DNA of 64,000 nucleotides from contig NW_026516362.1 in NCBI RefSeq assembly GCF_025602895.1, positions 25,141 to 89,140 of the forward strand. Reading direction: 5' to 3'. The position numbers were made by a program, and so were the translations under genes. The notes beneath the pieces were generated by a model. That model saw only the letters and a list, made by a program, of their open reading frames with translations. It searched no databases and had not been told where the DNA came from. Source of the stretch: Polychytrium aggregatum (taxonomy: Eukaryota; Chytridiomycota; Chytridiomycetes; Polychytriales). Shown one piece after another: positions 9,701 to 18,558 of the stretch (the first letter of the stretch is position 1; each line of letters opens with the position of its first letter).

Positions 9701-10395
9701 ACTCGAGCACCAAGAGCACACCGTTCTATGCGAACTACGGATTCCACCCTGCCTGTGACTTCAAGCTGTCGACCCAGTCCGAGGTGCCTGCAGCCGAGGA
9801 GCGCATCGAAAAAATCAAGCAGCACCTCGAACAACTCAAGACTCACCTCGCGGACGCACAGTCCAGACAGAAGGCCAACGCCGACAGGCACCGTAAGTCT
9901 TTTGACATTGCCGTCGGATCCAAGGTCTGGTTGTCTCGTCGCAACATAAGGACGCAGCGCCCAAGCGACAAGCTGGATTGGAAGCGCCTTGGACCCTTCG
10001 AAGTCGTTAGGGCGATCAACGAGGTGGCCTTCGAACTCAAGCTGCCGAAGTCGATGGCCCGGATCCATCCGGTGTTCCATGCGTCTCTGCTGGAACCGGT
10101 CAAGCCCAATGAGCTCCCAGGACGACAGGCACCTCCTCCACCGCCGATCGAAATTGACGGCCACGAAGAATATGAGGTGCAGGAGATACTGGACTCAAGG
10201 GTAAGGGGTAATAAGTTGGAATACCTGATCCGATGGAGGGGCTACGGACCAGACGAAGACTCGTGGGAATCCGAAGAGAATTGCAGGAGCGCACCTCAAG
10301 TAGTCCAAGAATTCCATCAACGGTACCCCTTGAAGCCTCGAACGCCGACCAAGACCAAGTCCGCAAGACACCCCAGACATAGGAAGGGGGCTTAG
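6703..10395 (+). CDS. pol: B1 Pol polyprotein
   Basis: Open -1 frame from 6703; translated as Gag-Pol by slippage at 6721 (first ATG in frame at 6835). Numbering from 6835: protease FIDSGAQ at about 22; RT with VDYRRLN, FGLQGAPATFQ and YLDD at about 391; RNase H starting VVETDASDYALGAVL at about 537; integrase zinc finger H-H-C-C at about 753-795; catalytic core with VFVDRLTKMAHF, IVTDRGPQF and DGQSERVN (D, D35E); chromodomain EEYEVQEILDSRV to about GYGPDEDSWE near 1110-1150. The basic tail ends in the polypurine region before the 3' LTR. All catalytic residues that I can place are present, so the copy looks functional. Confidence 0.97.
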   Translation, partial: EATAGFSLSPAAASGAPPDSNNKPPDPTHAERALISSLSSGTPPMCFEIPVSCQSQESQFTAKAFIDSGAQLNCMDADFAQRHQVPLRCLDSPIDGRAIDGQPLTSGGISHETLPLVMDIDSHKEVITFKIIKSPYHQVILGYPWLQSHEPWIRWGKKIIRFTSSHCQEVCRSETVSLPTEPSQSLPPDSAPSEPDTESAQDAPSVPTLPHVSFVSAAGLKRMLKRGQPVLIGALSTATPETDLPLPDKYEDYNDVFSKQQADHLPDHRPWDHRVELVDPDKHPVRGPVYPLTELEMQALQDYVKENLDKEFIRRSTSPVAAPILFVKKKSGELRLCVDYRRLNQACKKQFYPLPNIRDLFRKIRSARVFTKLDLRGAYNLVRIAEGHEWLTSFTCPLGQFEYLVMPFGLQGAPATFQAFMDHVMKDLGHCVAVYLDDILIYSEDPEQHEDHVRAVLEQLRRNGLYCKLEKCHFDTDEVEFLGHIVNTEGIKMDPRKVQGVLDWVPPQSVKQLQMFLGLANYYRTFIHDFSKIATPLHALTGNSGSFEWSPTAQEAFDLLKQAFTTAPVLAHPDPDKPFVVETDASDYALGAVLCQLGPDESMHPISYMSRKLTAPEINYEVYDKEMLAIVTALKEWRHFLSGSKHKVVVHSDHKNLVYFTTSRMLNRRQARWAMFLSEFDYEIVYKPGREMVVPDALSRKPQLEIKPDEPAYTQQRQVLLDASRLRIAALQVIALSAFEEKVKAVQQTDPYAQEVIANLTNPRFHAFRLRDGLLFRDGLLYVPTTELQLEVLWDSHDSRTAGHFGREKTLELLSRNYWFPKMAATVRKYVQSCETCCRAKPARHAPYGLLKPLPIPESPWSAVSMDFVVELPKSEGFDAIAVFVDRLTKMAHFRACSTSITAEETATLFMDSIFRIHGAPKSIVTDRGPQFKSTFWRRFHELLGTSTDLSSAYHPESDGQSERVNSVLETFIRCYCDYQQDDWVSLLPLAEFAYNNSAHSSTKSTPFYANYGFHPACDFKLSTQSEVPAAEERIEKIKQHLEQLKTHLADAQSRQKANADRHRKSFDIAVGSKVWLSRRNIRTQRPSDKLDWKRLGPFEVVRAINEVAFELKLPKSMARIHPVFHASLLEPVKPNELPGRQAPPPPPIEIDGHEEYEVQEILDSRVRGNKLEYLIRWRGYGPDEDSWESEENCRSAPQVVQEFHQRYPLKPRTPTKTKSARHPRHRKGA
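6715..6761 (+). promoter_or_regulatory. B1 -1 frameshift signal (GGGTTTT plus 11-bp hairpin)
   Basis: G GGT TTT at 6715-6721 is a canonical slippery heptamer in gag phase, one codon before the gag TGA. After a 4-nt spacer, GAGTCCGGCGG (6726-6736) pairs perfectly with CCGCCGGACTC (6751-6761) across a 14-nt loop. Slipping back one base gives GGG TTT TCG CTG AGT in the pol frame, which is open from 6703. The same signal is present in B2 at 25874-25920. Confidence 0.85.
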
Positions 10396-10406
10396 GAAGA
10401 GGGTGA

Positions 10407-10643
10407 TGTAATGGGCACGCGGACAGGGAGCTCCGGGACGACCCGGAAGGCATCCCGAGGGGGCTTAGCCCGCGCCAAGGAGCGCAGGCAAGCCGGTCCG
10501 CTACCCCCCAGGGATGTAAATGCAAGGCGTCGCCCGCCGAAAATAAACCGGCGAGACGACAACACCGTCCTTCGCCTAGTAAACCAGTCGTTACCCGCTC
10601 ACTCCAGTCCGTCCGCTCTCGTCCAGTCCCCAGTCCTGTTACA
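10407..10643 (+). repeat. B1 3' LTR (237 bp)
   Basis: No difference seen from the 5' LTR at 5389-5625. Preceded by a purine-rich tract AGGAAGAGGGTGA (about 10394-10406), the expected plus-strand primer. Confidence 0.97.
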
Positions 10644-10648
10644 ATTAC

Positions 10649-12388
10649 TTGATGGCTGCCGACCCTGATCATCCCACTCTTGTCTTCTCTGATCACTAGA
10701 ACCTTACCCGGTTCACTTCCGCTTCTCAACTTTCTCGCCGCCAGTTCCGGTGGGCCCAATTCCTTTATGACTTTGCTTTTCGCATTTACCACCGCCCTGG
10801 TCGCCTCAACACCAAAGCTGATGCTCTCAGTCGCCGTTCTGACTTTGAGATAAAGCCTGGTGACTCCCTCCACTCCACCAACTTCCTTCAGCTGTTCGAG
10901 TCTATTTCTCTCGACAGCATCACTGTTATCGGCTCGAATCCCGACTTTCTTTCCGAGATTCGAGCTGCCACCCTTTCTTGTTCCCTCCTTTCTGACTTTA
11001 ACGCCAAACGTCTTGATGGCGATTACTCTTTCCGTGACGGTCTCCTTTACTTTAAAGACCTGATCGTTGTCCCTTCCCCCGAGCTCCAGCTCAAAGTGTT
11101 TGAGCAACGTCACTGCTCCGCTGCCGCTGGTCACTTTGGTCTTGCCAAGACCGTTGAGCTCATCTCCCGGGACTTTCACTGGCCCCGGCTTCGTAAGTCT
11201 GTGCGTCGCTTCATTGCTAATTGTGAAGCGTGCCAGCGAGCCAAGCCGTCCCGTCACTCCCCTTATGGTTTACTTCACCCTCTCCCCGTTCCTTCCGAAC
11301 GTTGGTGGGACCTGTCGATGGACTTCATCACGGATCTCCCACCTTCGAACGGCTTTGACTCCATCTTCGTGGTTAAGGACCGCCTGTCCAAACAAGCACA
11401 CTTTGTGCCCACCACGAAGACGGTTACAGGCGAGCAAACCGCCGAACTCTTCCTCTCCCACATCTTCCGCTTGCATGGTTGTCCCCGGTCTATTGTTTCG
11501 GACCGAGGAACTCAGTTTACTTCGGCCTTCTGGAGGCGCTTCAATGAGCTTCTGAAGACGAAGATTTCCCTTTCTTCTGCCTTCCACCCCGAGACCGACG
11601 GTTCGACCGAGGTTCTCAACCAGGTCATCGAGCAGTATTTGCGTATCCATTGCAATTACCTGCAAGACGACTGGACCCTTCACCTTCCCCTTGCCGAGTT
11701 CACTTACAACAACTCGGAAAACACCTCCACTGGCATGACTCCCTTCTTTGCAGTCCATGGCCATCACCCCATTTTTGATCCCTCCATCATCCGTGATCCC
11801 TCTGTTGTGCCCTCTGCCGAAGAACGTGTCGACCGACTTCAGACCGTTCTCGAGGATCTCAAGGCCAACCTCCGGGTTGCCCAAGAGACCTACACTTTGC
11901 AGGCCAACAAATCCCGTCTCCCCACTCCCGACATCTCCGTTGGCGACCTCGTTTTTCTTGATCGTCGCCACATCGGCACCCTTCGTCCCTCCAACAAGCT
12001 TGATCAGAAAAAGCTTGGCCCCTTTAAAGTTCTTCGCCGCATCAACCCCGTTGCCTTTGAACTTAAACTCCCTTCCACACTCAAAGTCCACCCCGTCTTT
12101 CATGTATCCCTCCTTGAACCCCGAACGAAGGACATTGTTCCCGAGTTCACCCAACCTGAACCACCTCCCATTCTTGTTGACTCCCAGGAAGAGTTTGAGG
12201 TCGAGACTGTTCTCGATTCTCGGCTCTTCCGTGGTCGCTTACAGTACTTGGTTCAGTGGAAGGGTTATTCCGAGACTGACCGGTCTTGGGAGCCCGCTGC
12301 CAATGTTTCCCACGCCACTGATCTTGTTGCTGACTTCCACCTTCGCTATCCCTCAAAGCCGAAGGCGACGTCCGGAGTTCGTCGCTAA
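10649..12388 (+). pseudogene. pol: A1 Pol, part 2: RNase H end, integrase, chromodomain
   Basis: Continues A1 pol after B1. An in-frame TAG at 10697-10699 (CAC TAG AAC) replaces CAG found in A4 and truncates RNase H; A3 carries the same TAG. Downstream the frame is open: integrase zinc finger HCSAAAGHFG...CEACQRAK (about 11110-11240), catalytic core with VVKDRLSKQAHF, IVSDRGTQF and DGSTEVLNQ (D, D35E), then chromodomain EEFEVETVLDSRLFRGR to about RSWEPAANVS (12190-12310). The stop TAA at 12386-12388 is 12 bp before the 3' LTR, within AAGGAAGGGGATGA, the likely polypurine tract. Confidence 0.93.
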
Positions 12389-12400
12389 GGAAGGGGATGA

Positions 12401-13191
12401 TGTTAGGGATAGCTCCTGCTTGTTCTCCACCTTGACTGCACACTTGGCTGTTCTTTTGCCTTTCTGTTTGTTTGTGTGTAGCTTTGCAGTTCCCCTCCGA
12501 TTTTCCGCCTTTTGCCTGCCATTTCCGCCCATTCCGCACTTCCGTTTTCCCGCGCTGCTCCGCTTCCTTTGTCTTCTTCGCACGCGCCGGTTTGTTTGTG
12601 CACGCGCCTTGCTGCGATTGGTTGCAATTCGGCTGCCGGTCATGTGTCCCCCCACCGGTGACTCATGACCTGCCTGACCGCCCCGATCTCTTGTTCATCT
12701 CGCATGCGCTCACCCCAATCTTTTCTTTGACCAATCCGCTTCTTGGATGTTGAGTCACATTGCTTCGCTTTCGCACGTTTCTCCTGCCAGGTGCTTCGCT
12801 TTTGCTTGCGCCTCTCTCGCTTTGGTTCTCTGCCTGTCTCGGTGGTCCTTCTCGGCCCTCGTTCGTGCATCGCCCCCTTCGCCCTGCTCGATCGCCCACT
12901 TTTCCCTCCCTTGGCCGCCCTTCGCTGCCAAGTCCGGACTTGTCTATAAATAGCCTGACCCCCGCGATGTGTAGTCGAACCTCAGCGTTCAAAATAGGAC
13001 TAAATAAAGTGCCTTCTACTTTATTCTCTGAGTGTTCCTCACGTCTCATTTCGAGACAAGTCTTATCTTGAACGGATCTTTGCTTCCCTCGCTCCCTCTC
13101 CGAGTCCACTTCGGACTTTACCCTTGCCTTCCCTGAGCTCACTTCGAGCTCACTTCTTCTTTTGCCGTTGAGTCCCCTTCGGACTCTAACA
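12401..13191 (+). repeat. A1 3' LTR (791 bp)
   Basis: TGTTAG...CTAACA; the last A is shared in alignment with the flanking AATCGG, so the duplication can be read as 5 bp (ATCGG) or 6 bp. Differs from the 5' LTR by one T in a T run and a few transitions. Confidence 0.96.
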
Positions 13192-13196
13192 ATCGG

Positions 13197-15028
13197 CGGT
13201 AGTAGTTGACGAGACCGAGAAACGACTGCACGTCAGAGACGCATGCGAGCGGCGGCCACTCGACCACAGACTTGACCTTGGCGGGGTCGACTTCGATTCC
13301 TCTTCCTGAGACAACGTGTCCCAGGAACGGGACTTGATTCTGGAAGAACTCGCACTTGGACAGTTTGGCATACAACTTGTGCTCGCGTAGCTTGGCCAGC
13401 ACGCGGGCGACATGACCTTCATGGGTCGCTTCATCCTTGCTGTACACAAGGATATCATCCAGGTACACGATGACAGAGTTGTCGAGCTCTTGGCGGAACA
13501 CATCGTTCATCAGCTGCATGAACGTGGCAGGTGCGTTCGTCAATCCGAACGGCAGCACTAGGAACTCGTACAGTCCGTAGCGAGTCCTGAAGGCGGTCTT
13601 GTGGACATCATCCTCGTGGATGCGGATCTGATGGTAGCCTGAGCGGAGGTCTATCTTGCTAAAGACCTTTGCTCCACTCAGACGATCCATCAACTCGTCG
13701 ATCCTTGGCAACGGGTAGGTGTTCTTGATGGTCTGTTTGTTTAGTGCGCGATAGTCGACGCACATCCTGAGATCACCTTCTTTCTTCTTGACAAAGAGCA
13801 CTGGTGCACCATACGGTGACTGGCTCGGGCGGATGAACCCATGGGCGAGGAGGTCATCCAACTGGCGCTTGAGTTCGTCCATCTCCGTCAGCGACAGTTG
13901 GTACGTCGGTCTTGACGGAGGCGACGAGCCTGGTTCGATGTCGATGCGATGATCGACGGTGCGTTGGGGTGGCAGGCATTGTGGCAACTGGTCGGGGAAT
14001 ACGTCCTTGTACTCGTCGAGCAGCTTGGTCACCACAGGCGGGGGACCGGGACCGGCTTGGTCGGTGTCGTCGACCTCACGCACGACACAGAGGAACGACG
14101 TGTCCTTCTTGATCAGCCTCTTGAATTGCATGGCTGAGAGGAGAGGTGGCATGTTGGGTGAGGCCATGCCCTGCAGGACAATGTCAGGGCCAACACGGAC
14201 AGTGCGGCCTTTCCAGTCGACGACTGGAGTCGGCTCGGCACGAGCAAGCCAGCTCATGCCGAGGATGGCATCGAACTTGGTGTCGATCACTTGGAACAAC
14301 AGGACAGGATGGTACTTGGGATGGAGGGCCACTCGCAGGACCACTTGGTGTGTGCACTGCTGCACACGATCGTCTGCAAGCGCCACACTCATCGGCGACT
14401 TCTTCTTGGTTGCATGTATGTTGAGCTCCTGGAGCAAGCGTCTGCTGACAAAGTTGCAGCTTGCTCCAGAGTCCACCATCATTCGGACGGTGTGACCTTG
14501 GACGGTGGCAGGGAGGTACAGCAGGGACTCTTCATGGTCCTCCTGCACAGCCTCCTGCACCATGACTTGACTTGGGGGAACGGGCGACACTTGGTCTTGG
14601 TTGGCTTCATCACGGCCACTCGGACATTTTGGATAGGGTTCGGCCATTGCGGGGGCCTGCGGCGTCAGCACGCCATTGCACACGACGTCCACGGCTTGCG
14701 GACACATGTCGGAAGCATCCGACACACACGACTTGACAGGGGTGAGGGCACAGGCGGTCCTGTCCCTCAAGGGTTCTTGATTTTCTTTTTTGTTTTGGTT
14801 TTCAATTTTGGTTTTCTCTTCACGTTCGTGGAGAGGCAGGCGGCTTGCGCCACCATGCACCTCTCGCACGACGCACAACACTTGGTTTGTTTCTCCTTCG
14901 GGGGAAGGGGCGAGGTGAACTTCCTCTGGAGACGCATGGACTGCATTGAGCAATCCACGGCGTTGGTCTCCTACTAGGGCTCCAGAGCCACCTAGTAGGG
15001 TCGGCCGTTTCCCGACTTCATGGGGCAC
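13197..15028 (-). pseudogene. pol: C0 Pol, N-terminal part (protease and RT), cut by A1
   Basis: Reads leftwards from the gag overlap. Protease [13 protein letters not shown], then RT with [17 protein letters not shown] and YLDD, ending at [10 protein letters not shown] where A1 is inserted. It belongs to the subfamily with Gln in [10 protein letters not shown] (also C1), against Lys in Cb, C2 and C3. The fusion of the last RT codons into the A1 LTR is an artefact of insertion. The remaining RNase H, integrase and chromodomain lie at 1394-1525 and left of the window. Confidence 0.93.
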
Positions 15029-15813
15029 TCCTTGGCCTGGTGTCCCGGTCGGTGACAGAAGAAGCAGGAACCATGGCGGAGGTCCTCCTGCTTCTGTCTG
15101 TCCTTGGGGGAGACAGTGGCAGCTTGCTGGAACCGGGAGCGGGGAGGGCCACGAGCCTCCATGGCGTTGACGTCAACGTCCATGGGCTCAGGCATGGGTC
15201 TTGCGGGCGGGGCCGGGCGAGGCGGACGGGCTGGGACGTGATGAGACCGATGGCCGCCTGCCAGCTGCGGGTAGAACTGGCGGCCATGGTACTGGACGTT
15301 GTCGAGGTTCTCGGCAACGTCCATCATCACGTCCAGGGACTTGCGGGCATCAGGGTTGCTGGCGATGTACTCTCTGATCTTGGGCTTGAGGCCCTTCTGG
15401 AAGAGGTACATCGCATCAGCAGAGCCCAGCTCCTCAATCTGGGAGGAGAGGTCTTCAAACTCCTCGATGTAGCGGGTTACGGAACCACGCTGCACGAGAG
15501 AGTATAGCTTGTCACGGGCAATGAGTTCAGCATTGGGGCTGCCGAAGCGGCGACGGAGGCGGTCCTTGAAGTCGTCAAACACACCTTCGCTCTGCTCGTC
15601 GAACCCTTGGCGGCGGTACCAACGGTACGCCTGGTCCTTCAAGCAGAGCTTGGCGGCGACGATGTGGTGGGTGGGGGCGACTTGGGCAGCATCGAGGTAG
15701 TCCTCGAGTTGCTGCAGCCAGTCCTCCACCGAGGAGGAGCGGCTCTTCCCAGTAAACACTGGGGCACGGAAGGTCTTGAGGAAGGCTTCCGGAAGTGGGC
15801 GGGGGTTGCTCAT
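14992..15813 (-). CDS. gag: C0 Gag
   Basis: 273 residues from ATG 15813 ([16 protein letters not shown]). Gag core with [16 protein letters not shown] and YRWYRRQGF, a [12 protein letters not shown] segment, Pro/Arg-rich linker and one CCHC knuckle [14 protein letters not shown]. The frame is intact although the element is broken elsewhere. GGGAAAC frameshift site at 15007-15013 (- strand), and the stop TAG lies in the following hairpin. Same length as Gag of Cb, C1, C2 and C3. Confidence 0.92.
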   Translation of the reverse strand: MSNPRPLPEAFLKTFRAPVFTGKSRSSSVEDWLQQLEDYLDAAQVAPTHHIVAAKLCLKDQAYRWYRRQGFDEQSEGVFDDFKDRLRRRFGSPNAELIARDKLYSLVQRGSVTRYIEEFEDLSSQIEELGSADAMYLFQKGLKPKIREYIASNPDARKSLDVMMDVAENLDNVQYHGRQFYPQLAGGHRSHHVPARPPRPAPPARPMPEPMDVDVNAMEARGPPRSRFQQAATVSPKDRQKQEDLRHGSCFFCHRPGHQAKECPMKSGNGRPY

Positions 15814-15935
15814 GGCAGGGGCAGGCTCCAGGGACAGAGAGGAGAGTCGGTCGGCAAGAGAGGCGGGATCCAGCTTGAGGATCTAGAAAGAGGACAAACA
15901 GGACGAAAACAAGACGAGGATTTCCGATGCTACCA

Positions 15936-16045
15936 TGTAACGTCCACTACTGGGACGTTGGGGCAAGACGGGGAGGGAGGGGGTACAAGACAAGACAGGA
16001 CAGGGCAGAACAGGGCGGTGCTAGGCTACTCTAGCGGACGGGTGA
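15936..16045 (-). repeat. C0 5' LTR, internal-side part (split by Cb)
   Basis: 110 bp of C LTR adjoining the C0 primer site, ending in GGTGA. It resumes after Cb at 25073 and totals 308 bp, the same as the C1 LTR. It carries the GGACAGGGC variant shared with the C1 5' LTR. Confidence 0.92.
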
Positions 16046-16354
16046 TGTAACGTCCACTACTGGGACGTTGGGGCAAGACGGGGAGGGAGGGGGTACAAGA
16101 CAAGACAGGACGGGGCAGAACAGGGCGGTGCTAGGCTACTCTAGCGGACGGGTGAGCTCGGGGAGCACTTACGTTTATTCACGATAAAACCGAACTCCAG
16201 ACAAACGGGGGGAACGGGGGCAACCCGCAGGTATACCCTGCGGTGGCCTGCCTGCGGTGCGTGAAAACGCAAAGCGCAGCACAGGTCACGACCCACTGCG
16301 CCGCGCAGTACGCGCAGTACGCGCAGCACAGCGTCGGAGATACCATCTCCTACA
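16046..16354 (-). repeat. Cb 3' LTR (309 bp)
   Basis: On + reads TGTAACGTCC...ATCTCCTACA. It contains short hairpin sequences at both ends (AACGTCC/GGACGTT and GGAGAT/ATCTCC) and a duplicated TACTGCGCG motif. Confidence 0.96.
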
Positions 16355-16363
16355 CTCCCACAC

Positions 16364-18173
16364 TTAAGAAGGCTTCCTGCGAGGAGCCCTGCGTGTGCTC
16401 TTTATTTGGGGCTCCTCGAGGTGTTTACCGTATTTACTCAGCTCCTCGGGTGCATGGGACAAGTCCTCCAGTGTTTGCCATGTGTTGCCCGAGTGTGGGT
16501 AACCAACCCACTTGACATAAAACCGAAGTGACCCATCAGCCACTTTCTTGTGCCTCACGATCCTTTCGACTTCATATTCTTGAGTATAGTATTGTCCGAG
16601 GTCGTCTTCCAGTGGTGCGTCGTCCGGGACACCTTCGTCGGCGTCGGGGAACTGTGCTGGACTGCGGGTCGTGTGGCGACGCAGCTTGGACACATGGAAG
16701 ACAGGATGGAGCTTGCTTCCAGGTGGCAAGTCCAACAGGTAGTTGAGGGGACTGGGTCGGGCCGCTATCTTGAACGGTCCTCGGTACTTGGGCAACAACT
16801 TCTTTGACTGGGCTTCGGGGACCTTGATGTTGTCGGCGTCCAGGTAGACAAGGTCTCCAACTTCAAAGGAGACATCCTGGTGTCGGCGGTCGTAGTACTT
16901 CGCCATCACTTGTTGCGCATCCGTGAGCGCGTCGGCGATCATCTTGTGTCGGACTTGATGATCTTTGACAAAGGCACTTGGTTTGGGAGGCAATCCAGCC
17001 GTGGACTCGGTCAGTGTCAAGGAGGTGGGAACATCAGGCTGGAATCCGTAGAGCGCCTCAAAGGGGCTCAAGCCAGTTGTGCTCGACTTGGCGGTGTTGT
17101 ATGCAAACTCTGCATGACTCAGCTGTATGTCCCAGTCGTCTTGGCTGGTCGAGGCGTATGTCCTCAGGTATTGCTCGAGGGTGCGGATCGTCCGCTCGGA
17201 CTGTCCATCCGTTTGTTGGTGGTGCGAGGTTGACATGTTCAGCTTGGTGCCGAGATGGTCGAACAGACTTGTCCAAAACAAGGAGGTGAATCGGGGGTCT
17301 CGATCACTGACGATGGACTTTGGGAGGCCGTGGTGCTTGAACACATGCTTGAAGAACAGCAGTGCAAGGTCAGGCGCGGAGCATGTCGTCTGGCACGGCA
17401 CAAAGTGTGCCATCTTGCTGAACCTGTCGACAAAGACAGCGATTGCATCGTGGTCCAACTTGGTCGTCGGTAGATGCGTGATGAGATCCATGGACATGCT
17501 GGTCCAGGGGCGGTCGGGAACAGGCAGGGGTTGCAGCAATCCTTGCTCTCGGGTCGTGCGTGACTTGACCATCTTGCAGGTATGGCAGGACTCGATGTAC
17601 TTCTCGACGGTGCGCTTCATTCCAGGCCAGTATGCGACTTTGGCCAGTCGGTCGTATGTCTTCTCGACTCCAAAGTGTCCAGCGAGGGGCGAGTCGTGGA
17701 CCTCTTGGAGCAACTTGGTCTTCAACGACGGAATGTCCGGCACACAGACACGGCTGTCCTTCTTCAGGAGGAGCAGGCCATCACGCACTGTGTACTCGGA
17801 TGATTCGTCGTCCTTGGGGAGCTTAGACACCTTTCGGAACAGTTCTCCGAACTGTTTGTCGTTGGCGATGTTGTCTCGGACAACATCCAGCATCGTGTTG
17901 TCGACACTGACAGTCGACTCGTACAGTGACGCCAATTGGTAGTCGGGGCGTCGGGACAGTGCGTCAGGCACCACATTGAGTTTGCCTTTCTGGTATACAA
18001 CCTCGTAGTTGTACTCGGCGAGGAACTCCATCCATCGCGCTTGGCGTCGGCTCAGGTTCTTCTTGGTGTCGAGGTAACGCAGTGACTGGTGGTCCGTCAC
18101 AATCTTGAAGGGCTTGGCGGTACCGTGGAGGTACACTCGGAACTTCTGCAGCGCGTAGATGATCGCAAGCTGC
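16364..18173 (-). pseudogene. pol: Cb Pol, C-terminal part (RNase H end, integrase, chromodomain)
   Basis: Starts (in - direction) at [15 protein letters not shown] right after E and ends with TAG/TAA-type stop at 16364. Contains the RNase H C-terminal part, integrase zinc finger [14 protein letters not shown]...CHTCKMVK, core [21 protein letters not shown] and [10 protein letters not shown] (D, D35E), and chromodomain [18 protein letters not shown]. Frame intact; broken only by E, so it reconnects to 21724-23851. Confidence 0.94.
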
Positions 18174-18558
18174 TGTGAGGACCACGACAAGCAACGACAC
18201 TGGACGACCAGGTGCTTGGCGAACAACGATAAGCTATATTACGACTTATCAGATAACAACAAGTGTTGTTCGAACTGAAGATACAAAATGGGTGCAAGAA
18301 AGGAGGGGCTTTATAGCCAAGAGGGAAACCGAAGGGCGAAAGTGGGCGAGAAGGGTGGAGCGACAAACGAGGGACGAGAAGGGGGTGCGAGGGAGGCGGA
18401 GCATCCAGCGAGAGGGGCGAAGCACAGCGCAGTCGGAGGCGAAGTAAGAGTCATCGGCGCCAGCCAATCAGGGAATACACGCCAAGACAAACAAACATGA
18501 CTCACGGTGCATCACGCGCAGCAGTCCACACGTGTTCCCAACGTGCATGATCATCACA
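18174..18558 (-). repeat. E 3' LTR (385 bp)
   Basis: On + reads TGTGAGGACC...GATCATCACA, with TGTGA/TCACA inverted ends. The pol stop TGA abuts this LTR, and the preceding purine tract GGGGAGGGGATGA is the end of the coding region. Confidence 0.95.

Larger units (their letters stand above)
5389..10643 (+). mobile_element. B1: complete, apparently intact family B chromovirus
   Basis: 5255 bp, flanked by ATTAC (5384-5388 and 10644-10648) inside A1 RNase H. The LTRs appear identical over 237 bp, both main frames are open and the frameshift signal is intact. This is one of the youngest insertions in the window and the best candidate for a complete autonomous element. Confidence 0.98.
1526..13191 (+). 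mobile_element. A1: full-length family A chromovirus, interrupted by B1
   Basis: Flanked by 5-bp duplications ATCGG (1521-1525 and 13192-13196) in C0 pol. Two LTRs, gag, and pol with protease, RT, RNase H, integrase and chromodomain. Removing B1 and its duplication leaves about 6.4 kb. The two LTRs differ by a 1-bp T-run indel and a few substitutions. Pol carries a TAG in RNase H, so this copy is probably not autonomous even before B1 landed. Confidence 0.97.

Noticed and set aside
15936-16354. Tandem C LTRs suggesting head-to-tail C elements sharing an LTR
   Set aside because: The first copy is only 110 bp and its remainder is found at 25073-25270 with a GGTGA duplication, proving insertion of Cb into the C0 LTR.
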